This document shows, piece by piece, positions 7,663 through 15,981 of a stretch of 64,000 nt of DNA. Under the pieces are notes generated by a model. It did not search any database. It saw only the letters and a program-made list of their open reading frames with translations, and was not told the DNA's origin. The stretch's first letter is position 1; each line of letters opens with the position of its first letter. Origin of the DNA: Saprospiraceae bacterium UBA7687 (GTDB lineage: Bacteria; Bacteroidota; Bacteroidia; Chitinophagales; Saprospiraceae); assembly GCA_002482845.1 (NCBI GenBank), contig DLGT01000065.1, forward strand, positions 42,012 to 106,011. Reading direction: 5' to 3'. The translations under genes and the position numbers were made by a program.

Positions 7663-9783
7663 TCAAGATACTCTTCCCCAATCTTTGTTTTTTCTTCTTA
7701 ATACGCTGACTTGTTTGCTGATGCTTTCATTTTCTGGTTTACTCAGATTAGGATCATCGTCTATGATCATGATGGCAATATTTCTAGCAGCATCCATAAT
7801 AGGTCTGTCCGAACTGATGTTTAATAACTTAAAATCCAAAAGTCCACTTTGCTGAGTTCCTTGAATATCCCCAGGCCCGCGTAATTTAAGATCTGCATCA
7901 GCAATTTCAAAACCATTATTTGTTCTCACCATAGTAGCGATACGTTCTTTACTTTCTTTTGATAATTTGTAGTCTGTCATAAGTATACAGTATGATTGGT
8001 CTGCGCCTCTTCCTACACGTCCACGAAGCTGATGTAACTGTGACAAACCAAATCTTTCTGTATTTTCAATGACCATTACAGATGCATTCGGCACATTGAC
8101 ACCAACTTCTATTACCGTAGTGGCGACCATTATTTGTGTCGTTTTATTGATAAATCGTTGCATTTCCCAATCTTTGTCTTTTGCTTTCATTCTTCCATGA
8201 ACGACACTAATTTGGAAGTCAGGCTGTGGAAAATATTGTAATAGTCTTTCATACCCATCTTGTAAATTCTGTAAATCAAGTTTTTCAGATTCTTCTATCA
8301 ATGGGAAAACGACATATATTTGCCTGCCTTTTGCTATTTCACTATGCATGAATTGTATCAACTGCGGTCTTGCTGCTTCAAATTTATGAAGAGTCTTGAT
8401 TTCCTTCCTACCAGGTGGAAGTTCGTCTATAATCGATACATCTAGATCGCCATATAAAGTCATAGCTAATGTCCTAGGTATAGGAGTCGCAGTCATGACC
8501 AAAACGTGAGGTGCCAATTCGTCATTTTTTTTCCAAAGACTAGCTCGTTGCGCCACACCGAATCTATGTTGCTCATCTATAATGGACAATCCAAGATGCT
8601 GGAATGCAACATGATTTTCTATAAGTGCATGGGTGCCAATGATGATGTGGATTTGACCACTTTTTAAATCTTCTAGAATGACCTCACGTTTTTTGCCCTT
8701 GATGCTACCTGATAAAAATGCCACTCTTATCGGCAACTCACCCAATGCTTCAGTGATGGATTCATAATGCTGTTGAGCTAATATTTCAGTAGGCGCCATC
8801 AGACAAGCTTGATAACCATTATCGATGGCAATGAGCATGGACAGCAATGCTACGATGGTTTTACCGCTACCCACATCACCTTGTAATAATCTATTCATTT
8901 GAACATTTTTGCCCATGTCCGCTCTGATTTCTTTGATGACTTTTTTCTGAGCATTAGTAAGTTCAAACTTCAATTGAGTGTTGTAAAATGTATTAAAATA
9001 TTGGCCAATCGTAGTGAAAGCGGCACTTTTATACTTATATTTTCTATAAATTTTACTTTGTAGTAACCTGATTTGTACATAGAAGAATTCTTCAAATTTG
9101 ATTCTATTGCTTGCCAATTCCTTCTGAGCATCGGTTTCTGGAAAGTGAATCCATTGTATTGCTTGATATCGTGAACACACTTTCAGTTTCTCTAGCAAAT
9201 AAGGTGGAAGTGTTTCTGGAAGGTCTTTTTCAGTAATTGCTGAAAGAAGTACTTTAAGGATTTTGCGACGTGCTTTACTATCTAATCCCTTTCCATCCAT
9301 TTTTTCTGTGCTGCTATATACAGGATCAAAAGTTTTAGATAAGGAGGTCGATGCTTCTGATATCAATTCCATTTCAGGATGTGCCATCGTTTTTTTGCCA
9401 GAAAAGATCGTCACACGTCCATAAATAATATATTCTTCACCTACTTGTAGCGTTTTGTCTAGCCAGGTAGCTCCTTGAAACCATACCAACTCTAGGAAAC
9501 CCGTACTATCCTTAAACATGCCTTGGATGCGCGACCTATTTGTTTTTCCTTTTATTTTTTCAATAGAAACAAGTTTTCCTTTCAATTGGATATTATCACC
9601 ATCGGATTTAATATCTTTGATCAGGTGAAAAGTAGTACGATCTATATACCTAAATGGAAAAGTAAAAAGTAAATCTTGTACCGTATGAATGTTAAGTTCT
9701 TTACGGAAAGTTTCACCTTTTGTGGGTCCTATTCCTTTGACATAATCAATAGGAGTTTCCAGTATGTTTGGATTATTGATCAA
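7663..9783 (-). CDS. recG: ATP-dependent DNA helicase RecG
   Basis: The 706-residue protein matches RecG in length and layout. An N-terminal wedge/OB domain (residues ~60-160, with GDNIQLKGKLVSIEKIKGKTNRSRIQGMF) precedes the helicase core: Walker A GDVGSGKT at 302-309, DEQH box at 403-406 (IIDEQHRFGVAQR), TATPIPRTLA, and motif VI QLRGRVGRG near 585. RecG regresses stalled replication forks and processes branched DNA in the cytoplasm. Translation appears to start at a TTG (complement of 9781-9783), with an AGGA a few bases upstream and a TACTTTTG -7 element about 30 bp further up. It is divergent from rbfA. Confidence 0.97.
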   Translation of the reverse strand: MINNPNILETPIDYVKGIGPTKGETFRKELNIHTVQDLLFTFPFRYIDRTTFHLIKDIKSDGDNIQLKGKLVSIEKIKGKTNRSRIQGMFKDSTGFLELVWFQGATWLDKTLQVGEEYIIYGRVTIFSGKKTMAHPEMELISEASTSLSKTFDPVYSSTEKMDGKGLDSKARRKILKVLLSAITEKDLPETLPPYLLEKLKVCSRYQAIQWIHFPETDAQKELASNRIKFEEFFYVQIRLLQSKIYRKYKYKSAAFTTIGQYFNTFYNTQLKFELTNAQKKVIKEIRADMGKNVQMNRLLQGDVGSGKTIVALLSMLIAIDNGYQACLMAPTEILAQQHYESITEALGELPIRVAFLSGSIKGKKREVILEDLKSGQIHIIIGTHALIENHVAFQHLGLSIIDEQHRFGVAQRASLWKKNDELAPHVLVMTATPIPRTLAMTLYGDLDVSIIDELPPGRKEIKTLHKFEAARPQLIQFMHSEIAKGRQIYVVFPLIEESEKLDLQNLQDGYERLLQYFPQPDFQISVVHGRMKAKDKDWEMQRFINKTTQIMVATTVIEVGVNVPNASVMVIENTERFGLSQLHQLRGRVGRGADQSYCILMTDYKLSKESKERIATMVRTNNGFEIADADLKLRGPGDIQGTQQSGLLDFKLLNISSDRPIMDAARNIAIMIIDDDPNLSKPENESISKQVSVLRRKNKDWGRVS

Positions 9784-9813
9784 ATTATCCTGTCTTTATG
9801 ATTTCTATTAGGG

Positions 9814-9821
9814 CAAAAGTA
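9814..9821 (-). promoter_or_regulatory. -7 element of the recG promoter
   Basis: The complement reads TACTTTTG, a full match to the Bacteroidota TAnnTTTG -7 element, 30 bp before the recG start. No clear TTG -33 element was found. One base separates it from the rbfA element on the other strand. Confidence 0.6.
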
Positions 9822-9822
9822 T

Positions 9823-9830
9823 TAATTTTG
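9823..9830 (+). promoter_or_regulatory. -7 element of the rbfA promoter
   Basis: TAATTTTG matches TAnnTTTG and lies 17 bp before the rbfA ATG, so the leader would be only about 10 nt. The -33 element is not obvious. Confidence 0.55.
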
Positions 9831-9847
9831 TGGCACTAATAAAAATA

Positions 9848-10231
9848 ATGGATAATAAGAGACAGTTACAGGTCAGTGAATTGATCAAAAGAAATCTTGG
9901 TCCCATCTTCCAACAAGAAGGACCTTATATGTATGGAGAAGCATTTGTAACAGTGACTTCTGTCAAGATTACACCAGATTTAGCGCAAGCAAAAGTCTAT
10001 CTAAGTGTGTTTAACGCTCCTGACAAATCAGTAGTTTTAGGGCAAGTAGTAAAACACACAGTTCCCATCAAAAAAGCATTAGCTGCTAGGATCAAGCATC
10101 ATGTGAGAAGGATTCCTGCAATATTTTTCTATTTTGATGAGACTATAGATGAGATGTATAGAGTAGATGACATGTTTAAAAATCTAAAAACCATGTACCC
10201 TGAGTCTGTACAAAGAGATGAAGAAGAATAA
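9848..10231 (+). CDS. rbfA: Ribosome-binding factor A
   Basis: The 127-residue protein has the RbfA KH-like domain: RQLQVSELIKRNLGPIFQQE at the N-terminus, VTVTSVKITPDLAQAKVYLSVF in the middle, and RIKHHVRRIPAIFFYFDETIDEMYRVDDMF at the end. RbfA binds the 30S platform and helps 16S rRNA maturation. I choose ATG 9848 over the GTG at 9830, because that GTG overlaps the promoter -7 element and the homologous region begins at MDNKRQLQV. A strong bidirectional hairpin follows. Confidence 0.93.
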   Translation: MDNKRQLQVSELIKRNLGPIFQQEGPYMYGEAFVTVTSVKITPDLAQAKVYLSVFNAPDKSVVLGQVVKHTVPIKKALAARIKHHVRRIPAIFFYFDETIDEMYRVDDMFKNLKTMYPESVQRDEEE

Positions 10232-10263
10232 ATATGTAATTATTTGAAAATATAGGTTAAAGA

Positions 10264-10307
10264 AAATAAAAATGCCTCCCATTTACAAATGAGAGGCATT
10301 TTTATTT
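10264..10307. terminator. Bidirectional terminator between rbfA and mscS-like gene
   Basis: An inverted repeat with arms of about 19-20 bp (core AAAAATGCCTC / GAGGCATTTTT, one mismatch) has A-rich and T-rich ends on both sides. It sits between convergent genes and can serve both. Confidence 0.9.
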
Positions 10308-10326
10308 AGGAGCTCTTGGGTCTTTG

Positions 10327-11157
10327 TTATTTGGTTATGAATACATTGTGTGGTATTGGACCTTGTACTCCATTGGTATCCCACGCTTTTTTAATGACTT
10401 CTTGCACTCCAAAAAACACATTCCAATATTCAGATTGCACACAATATGGTCGAATGGCAAGCATGGTCATCCCGTCGCTAATTTTTAAGATATTGATTTC
10501 TGGTTTTGGATTTTGTAGAATATTTGGGACGGTTTTTATAGCTTCTAAAGCTATTTGCCTAGCTTGATCTACAGACTGTTCTACACTTATGGCCATATTT
10601 ATATCTACTCTCAAACTGCCATGTGTGGTATAGTTGATAATTGTCCCTGTGGAAACTGCACCATTTGCTAAAATAATGGTTTTGTTTTCTGCTGAAAGCA
10701 GGGTAGTATTAAATATCCCTTGTTCTAATACAGTCCCTGTATTCCCTTGAGCTTCTATAAGATCTCCGACTTTAAATGGTTTAAATAATAGCATCATGAC
10801 GCCACCTGAGAAATTGCCTAATGTCCCATTTAATGCAGCGCCGACACCCACTGCCAAACCAGCAAGGATGGCTGCAAATGAAGTTAAGTTTACTCCTAGC
10901 ATTCCGAACACAGTAAGGAGAAGAAGTATATTTAATAATACTTTTACAAAAGAAGATAAAAAAGATTGAAGGGATACATCAACTTTTTTTGCATTCATGG
11001 TTTTTTGAATCAATTTACTGACCCACCCAATGAGCACGGATCCAATAAGATATACAACAATTGCTCCTGCTAGCTTTGGTGTATATGTAATGGCAAGCTC
11101 CTTTACAAAATTTAAGGTATTAAAAGTGGGTTCTAATGTTTGAATTTGAAGTGACAT
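10327..11157 (-). CDS. MscS-family small-conductance mechanosensitive channel
   Basis: The 276-residue product fits a minimal MscS. It has N-terminal membrane segments (ITYTPKLAGAIVVYLIGSVLIGWV, FVKVLLNILLLLTVFGMLGV), then the pore helix with the Gly/Ala pattern FAAILAGLAVGVGAALNGTLGNFSGGVMMLLFKPFKVGDLIE, then the beta domain (AQGNTGTVLEQGIFNTTLLSAENKTIILANG). Such channels release solutes on hypo-osmotic shock from the inner membrane. It is the last gene of a minus-strand run, 72 bp after the Ppx/GppA gene. Confidence 0.93.
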   Translation of the reverse strand: MSLQIQTLEPTFNTLNFVKELAITYTPKLAGAIVVYLIGSVLIGWVSKLIQKTMNAKKVDVSLQSFLSSFVKVLLNILLLLTVFGMLGVNLTSFAAILAGLAVGVGAALNGTLGNFSGGVMMLLFKPFKVGDLIEAQGNTGTVLEQGIFNTTLLSAENKTIILANGAVSTGTIINYTTHGSLRVDINMAISVEQSVDQARQIALEAIKTVPNILQNPKPEINILKISDGMTMLAIRPYCVQSEYWNVFFGVQEVIKKAWDTNGVQGPIPHNVFITK

Positions 11158-11229
11158 GATATTTCGTTTTGTTAGTTATTTGACAACTAAAAAAATATAT
11201 TGTCACATTTTTTTGAATAAAAAAATAAT

Positions 11230-12135
11230 TTATTCATTGATCATGTCACTCAAAACGCCTTCTTTGAGTGCAAAAGGAGATACTACAATTATTGATGGCT
11301 TCACAAGGTCTGCGATGATTTTTTTCAAAGCAATGCCTACGACAATTAATTTTACTCTTTCTAATGGTAGACCTTGCAACTTAGCCCTTTCTTCATAGTT
11401 AGTATTTACAATAATGCTATAAATTTCTTCAAATTCTTCCACAGAAATTGCACTAATACTATTATCGTCAATATCCTTAGATGTCATAGATTGAAGTACC
11501 TCAAAAGATCCCGATGCACCAATTAAAAATTCTATGTTGTAATTTTTTAGAATGTCCAGCATATCTTTTAGCGTTGCATTGACATGTTCTTTCATAGAAA
11601 GAAGTGAAGATTTAGCAATCGGTTCATCATGATGAAAAAGATTGTGGAGCACGCCTACACCTAAGGTATAACTTTCTGACCATAATTTTTTACCTTCAGA
11701 AACTAAAATAAATTCAGTACTTCCACCACCGATATCCATGATCAAATGTGTCCCTATTCTGAGTACTGGCAATAACATGATACCTTTATATATATACTCA
11801 GCTTCTTTTTGACCATCAATTATATTTATATGAGCATTTAGGATTTTAGTAGCTTCATCTATAAATATTTGTCGATTTGATGCTTTTCTTAATACTGCCG
11901 TACCTATAATTTTTAGTTCAATTACATCATGTTCATCTAATCTATTTTTAAAATGACGGATAGTTTCTATACCAAAAGCTAGTTTTTCATTACTTATTAC
12001 ATCAATACCTCCGTCTGAAAGACCCGTAAAAACTCTTTCTCTGTAGGAGGTTTCAAATGTGTGGTCATCTGTTAATTTTACTATTAGAAGATGGAATGTG
12101 TTTGAACCCAGATCAATGACTGCTATTTTTTTCAT
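11230..12135 (-). CDS. Ppx/GppA phosphatase family protein
   Basis: The 301-residue protein shows the actin-like ATPase fold of exopolyphosphatases and pppGpp phosphohydrolases: phosphate-1 motif AVIDLGSNTFHLL at residues 5-17, phosphate-2 motif IMDIGGGSTEFILV near 130, and an adenosine-type motif IGASGSFEVL. It is the short form without the C-terminal HD domain of E. coli Ppx/GppA, as is common in Bacteroidota. It hydrolyses polyphosphate ends or pppGpp; which of these cannot be decided from sequence. It starts 14 bp after the upstream lipoprotein gene ends, so they are co-transcribed. Confidence 0.9.
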   Translation of the reverse strand: MKKIAVIDLGSNTFHLLIVKLTDDHTFETSYRERVFTGLSDGGIDVISNEKLAFGIETIRHFKNRLDEHDVIELKIIGTAVLRKASNRQIFIDEATKILNAHINIIDGQKEAEYIYKGIMLLPVLRIGTHLIMDIGGGSTEFILVSEGKKLWSESYTLGVGVLHNLFHHDEPIAKSSLLSMKEHVNATLKDMLDILKNYNIEFLIGASGSFEVLQSMTSKDIDDNSISAISVEEFEEIYSIIVNTNYEERAKLQGLPLERVKLIVVGIALKKIIADLVKPSIIVVSPFALKEGVLSDMINE

Positions 12136-12149
12136 TGGTTATGCTGTCA

Positions 12150-12650
12150 TTATTGATTTACAGCACCACGTGCTCTTGATGCCATATCCGCATAAAACTT
12201 TAAACCATCTTCTGTCATATAATTGGCAAAGAGTGGCTTGTTATTTTTATCTACAAATACATAAAACCTACACTGACTACTTAGGTATACATCTACGTCA
12301 TATACAATTTCACCTTTTATATGAAAGAATTTTCTTCCTATTGGTTTACAGTCTTTAGGTATTCTACCAAGTGGCCTTTTGTAATCTATAAAGCTTACAT
12401 TCATATCGATACTTGGGTCTTCATTTTGACTGATACTATAAGGTAGACTGTGGAAAATATAATCTATATAAGTGCATTGATCTAGAAGTCTGATCATCAC
12501 TTCTTGTGTCACACCTGGGATTTCGGGTTGTGACATGTCCACAGCAGGTGGTGTTTTATTCTCTGGTTGGGTTGGTTTTTTAGCTTCATCTTTGCAAGAA
12601 AACAAAATTAAAAAGCCAAAAATTACACTTAAAAGACTTATTCTATTCAT
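12150..12650 (-). CDS. Hypothetical lipoprotein
   Basis: The 166-residue protein has a lipoprotein signal (ISLLSVIFGFLILFSC, Cys19), a Pro-rich linker (KKPTQPENKTPPAVDMSQPEIPG) and a globular domain of about 110 residues with no recognised family. The domain includes DCKPIGRKFFHIKGEIVYDVDVYLSSQCRFYVFVDKNNKPLFANYMTEDG, in which two cysteines could pair. It lies between an outer-membrane protein gene (27 bp gap) and the Ppx/GppA gene (14 bp gap) in one minus-strand run. Confidence 0.8.
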   Translation of the reverse strand: MNRISLLSVIFGFLILFSCKDEAKKPTQPENKTPPAVDMSQPEIPGVTQEVMIRLLDQCTYIDYIFHSLPYSISQNEDPSIDMNVSFIDYKRPLGRIPKDCKPIGRKFFHIKGEIVYDVDVYLSSQCRFYVFVDKNNKPLFANYMTEDGLKFYADMASRARGAVNQ

Positions 12651-12677
12651 GGATATTGATATTAAAAGTATTTATTG

Positions 12678-13271
12678 TTAAAAACTATATTCAGACCTTA
12701 ACGTAAGGAAGTAACTCAGTAGTCCTGTATCTTCTACATTATCTGTTTTATATACTTTTGTAAATGAAGAAGTATATCTTAAGGACATCCCAAATCTTTT
12801 TGTAAAATTTATCCCTGCACCTATCAAGTAACTCACATCATGTGTCTTAAAGTTTGTTTCATCATATCCTGGAGCATCTATTCCGAATAAGTATCCATAA
12901 GAAACGCCCACGTCAGCCCTTACCTTATAGAAATTTCCTTCTTCTACAAACCAATCTCTTATACTAAAGACAACAGGAAATTCAAAATAATTTAGTTTGA
13001 TTTTAAAATTTGGAATATTATCATCTACAGGTTTTACGAGCGATCCTCTTTGACTATACAACATTTCAAGGGATAAATCATAACTTTTTTCAGTGGCATA
13101 TGATAATCTAGCTCCTGCACTCCAGCCCAATTTATGGAATCCATAAGAATCGTCACCATCAATTTGTGATGCATTGAGTCCAACAATTCCCATTGCCTTA
13201 AAACCCTGACTATTCCCATCAAGAATAAATCCTGATAAAAAAATGAATACTAATGTTACTATCCTGCTCAT
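12678..13271 (-). CDS. Outer-membrane beta-barrel protein (PorT/OmpW-like size class)
   Basis: From ATG at 13271 the product has 197 residues with a signal peptide (MSRIVTLVFIFLSGFILDGNSQ). An upstream in-frame GTG at 13307 would add residues ahead of the signal and is rejected. The rest shows short amphipathic strands (GVNFTKRFGMSLRYTSSFTKVY, YFLTLRSEYSF), ending in Phe as usual for small 8-stranded barrels of the outer-membrane beta-barrel superfamily common in Bacteroidota. It opens the minus-strand run OMP-lipoprotein-Ppx-MscS. Confidence 0.82.
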   Translation of the reverse strand: MSRIVTLVFIFLSGFILDGNSQGFKAMGIVGLNASQIDGDDSYGFHKLGWSAGARLSYATEKSYDLSLEMLYSQRGSLVKPVDDNIPNFKIKLNYFEFPVVFSIRDWFVEEGNFYKVRADVGVSYGYLFGIDAPGYDETNFKTHDVSYLIGAGINFTKRFGMSLRYTSSFTKVYKTDNVEDTGLLSYFLTLRSEYSF

Positions 13272-13369
13272 ATCTATGCTATTTTGAATTTGAAATAAGT
13301 CCAACACATTAATTTTTAGATTTATTGTTTAATTAAATCAGAATTTATGTCTCCTTTAAATCATTTCAG

Positions 13370-13377
13370 TATATTTG
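13370..13377 (+). promoter_or_regulatory. -7 promoter element upstream of the 95-residue conserved gene
   Basis: TATATTTG matches TAnnTTTG 34 bp before ATG 13411. The -33 TTG is not present at the usual distance, so the call rests on the -7 element alone. Confidence 0.5.
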
Positions 13378-13410
13378 TGGTGCAAATTTATAATTTTTTG
13401 TCAATTTATC

Positions 13411-13698
13411 ATGATAAAACATACAAAACCGACCTTACAGAAAGTAGAACATATATTTAAGGAGTTAGATTATGTAGTTAGGTATGAAAAGGGGAATTTT
13501 AATTCAGGATACTGTATTGTTGAAAATAAAAGGGTAGTAGTGGTTAATAGATTTTTTGACACTGATGGTCGAGTGAACGTTCTTATAGATATTTTGTCCG
13601 TCATAATGGAAGATGAAAATATTCTCACTGACAAATCCAAAACCTTTTATAGAAATCTTATAAAAAACTTAGAACTTTCTAACATTAATCAAGAATAA
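13411..13698 (+). CDS. Small conserved hypothetical protein
   Basis: The 95-residue protein is taken from ATG 13411; the longer frame from 13375 would start inside the promoter element. It has no signal peptide. The central part, VVRYEKGNFNSGYCIVENKRVVVVNRFFDTDGRVNVLIDIL, is beta-rich and looks like a conserved small protein I associate with Bacteroidota genomes, but no function is known to me. The MBL-fold gene begins 15 bp later, so the two form an operon. Confidence 0.75.
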   Translation: MIKHTKPTLQKVEHIFKELDYVVRYEKGNFNSGYCIVENKRVVVVNRFFDTDGRVNVLIDILSVIMEDENILTDKSKTFYRNLIKNLELSNINQE

Positions 13699-13713
13699 TT
13701 TTAAACCCTTAGC

Positions 13714-14484
13714 GTGCAAATAACTTTTCTCGGAACTAGTACATCTCAAGGCGTACCCGTCATAGGTTGTGAGTGCGATACTTGTCTTTCTAATGACCCT
13801 AAAGACAATAGATTGAGATCATCTGTATTGATTTCTGAAAAAGGATACAATATATTAATAGACGTAGGCCCTGATTTTCGTCAACAAATGCTTACCAATA
13901 AGGTAAAAAAACTCGATGCAATTTTATTAACTCATGAGCACAATGATCATATTATCGGTATGGACGATATTCGCCCATTTAATTTTAGACAGGGTAAAGA
14001 AATGCCTATATATGGTCTACAAAGAGTGCTTGGCGAAATAAAAATGAAGTTTGCTTATGTTTTTGATTCAAGTCCATATCCCGGCTCTCCCAAAGTTGTT
14101 TGCCATGAAATAGTTGGCCAAAGAGTTTATGAAATATTACCTCACATTTCTATTAGAACTATTAATGTAATACACGGCACATTGCCTATTTTAGGGTATA
14201 GAATTGGTGATTTCGCTTATATTACGGATGCTTCCTACTTAGATGAAGCAGCAATACAAAGTCTTAAAGGTCTAAAAGTGTTAGTGCTTAATGCGCTTCA
14301 GTATCGTAAACATTACTCTCATTATACATTTGATGAAGCCGTAGATGTAGCGCAAAAAATTGATGCCGATCATACCTATTTCACACACTTGTCCCATGAT
14401 CTAGGCAAACATGAAGATATTTTACAAAAATGCCCACCAAATATCACTCCTGCTTACGATGGACTGACATTTACTTTAATATAA
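13714..14484 (+). CDS. MBL-fold metallo-hydrolase, PhnP-like
   Basis: The 256-residue protein starts at GTG 13714. It opens MQITFLGTSTSQGVPVIGC and carries the metal motif THEHNDH (His74, His76, Asp78, His79), then HGTLPILGYRIGDFAYITDASYL and TYFTHLSHDLGKH. Cys19, Cys21 and Cys24 (GCECDTC) match the structural zinc site of the PhnP branch of the metallo-beta-lactamase fold, which hydrolyses cyclic phosphodiesters. The true substrate in Bacteroidota is not known to me. It is cytoplasmic with no signal. Confidence 0.9.
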   Translation: MQITFLGTSTSQGVPVIGCECDTCLSNDPKDNRLRSSVLISEKGYNILIDVGPDFRQQMLTNKVKKLDAILLTHEHNDHIIGMDDIRPFNFRQGKEMPIYGLQRVLGEIKMKFAYVFDSSPYPGSPKVVCHEIVGQRVYEILPHISIRTINVIHGTLPILGYRIGDFAYITDASYLDEAAIQSLKGLKVLVLNALQYRKHYSHYTFDEAVDVAQKIDADHTYFTHLSHDLGKHEDILQKCPPNITPAYDGLTFTLI

Positions 14485-14663
14485 TAATATCATATTTCCA
14501 ATCCAGATTGTAGATCCATATTCTCTTTTTCAGTACAATCAAAAAACATGATTATATTATCACTATAAAGGTGACTAACGACAAATGCTAAGTATTTTGT
14601 TAACTTTATTTGGTATTAAAACAAAATAATCTTAATATTGTATTATATATCGAATGTAATATT

Positions 14664-15620
14664 ATGAGGTACCTTATTTTTACAATAGTAATGTTTGTTG
14701 TTCATGCTACATATGCACAGCAGCGCCCTCAGTTCACCCAATATATGCTTAACAAGTACTATGAAAATCCTGCTTATGGTGGTTTAGAAAGGTCATTGAG
14801 CGTATTTACATCTTACAGAGATCAATATAGCGCTTTTCCCGGCAATCCTAGGACTTTTTATGTTGGAGCAGATATGCCATTTTATTTGTGGAATGGCGCA
14901 TTAGGTTTTACGCTACACAATCAAAAAACAGGTTTGTTTGACAATACTAATTTGAAATTCTCTTATAATTATGTAGCAGGCACTCCAGTAGGTTTTCTCT
15001 CATTTGGTGGTCGCCTAGGGATAGATATACTTAGTATTGATGGGTCAGGTATCATTACACCTGATGGAACTTACGAAGGTGTCTTTAACCATAATGATCC
15101 TTTTTTGCAAACATCGGTAGCCACAGGTTTTGGACTATCTTGGGAGGCGGGTACATATTTCATGGGTAAAAATATAGAAGCAGGGCTTACACTTGGCGAA
15201 TTACCAACCCATAAGTATGGAGTTGGAGATGCTATATATAATAAGGCGTTTTTTGCAAGTTTATATGGTCAGTACAAATATTTCTATGATCAAAACACAG
15301 AAATTATACCTTCTATTTTAATAAAAGCAGATGCCGCAGTAGTCCAAATTGATTTAGGTGTACTGGGGCGATTTAATGAAAGTTTGTTTGGGGGCATCAA
15401 TTTTAGGGGGTATAATGCTACTTCAATTGATGCTTTCTCTATCATTATGGGTACAAATTTAGGGAGGAAGTATAAAATTTCATATAGCTATGACTTTGGA
15501 TTGTCAGCATTAAGAAAATTAAATCAAGGAAGTCATGAAATTTTATTGTCTTATAACTTACAAAAAATTATAGGTATTGGAATGCCTCCGAAGATCATTT
15601 ATAACCCTCGTGATCTCTGA
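14664..15620 (+). CDS. PorP/SprF family type IX secretion outer-membrane protein
   Basis: From ATG 14664 the product has 318 residues with a signal peptide (MRYLIFTIVMFVVHATYAQ). The mature start QRPQFTQYMLNKYYENPAYGGL is the hallmark of the PorP/SprF family (QYM.N....NPAYAG), and the barrel then continues with YRDQYSAFPGNPRTFYVGADMPF. PorP is an outer-membrane component of T9SS, and SprF-like relatives anchor cargo such as SprB. Its position 361 bp upstream of gldK on the same strand argues for the T9SS core PorP. The in-frame start at 14610 would add residues before the signal and is rejected. Confidence 0.92.
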   Translation: MRYLIFTIVMFVVHATYAQQRPQFTQYMLNKYYENPAYGGLERSLSVFTSYRDQYSAFPGNPRTFYVGADMPFYLWNGALGFTLHNQKTGLFDNTNLKFSYNYVAGTPVGFLSFGGRLGIDILSIDGSGIITPDGTYEGVFNHNDPFLQTSVATGFGLSWEAGTYFMGKNIEAGLTLGELPTHKYGVGDAIYNKAFFASLYGQYKYFYDQNTEIIPSILIKADAAVVQIDLGVLGRFNESLFGGINFRGYNATSIDAFSIIMGTNLGRKYKISYSYDFGLSALRKLNQGSHEILLSYNLQKIIGIGMPPKIIYNPRDL

Positions 15621-15648
15621 TAAAAACAGTATATTTTCTGTTTTGTCA
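15621..15648 (+). terminator. Weak terminator-like hairpin after porP-like gene
   Basis: AAAACAG and CTGTTTT form a 7-bp stem around an 8-base loop, starting 2 bp after the stop. The following sequence is only moderately T-rich. Confidence 0.45.
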
Positions 15649-15899
15649 ATTATTTTCTATTTTCAGTAAATTTACTTATCCGAAATTAATATTAATTAAT
15701 CTATAATAATAAATTATTTTTATTCTGATATTTATTTAATTGTAGAATAATATATTTAAAATTAGATATATTTATTTTTTTCATATGAATGCCTAATTTT
15801 ATTTTGACTAAAATGCAATATTTGATTGAAATCGTCGTTATTAAACTGCTAAAGAGTTTTTCAGAGATAAAAATATTTTAAAAAACGAATTTAAAATAG

Positions 15900-15929
15900 T
15901 TGTAGTTTTAAAATAGTCAGTTATCTTTA
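15900..15929 (+). promoter_or_regulatory. Probable gldKLMN promoter
   Basis: TTG at 15900-15902, a 19-bp spacer and TATCTTTA at 15922-15929 fit the Bacteroidota -33/-7 pattern, with A in place of the last G. It is 52 bp before the gldK ATG, in the otherwise empty 361-bp AT-rich gap after the porP-like gene. Confidence 0.6.
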
Positions 15930-15981
15930 CGTCGCTTTATTCCGAAGCCCATATTAATTATAGGTTAAATCGCTAAAAGAA

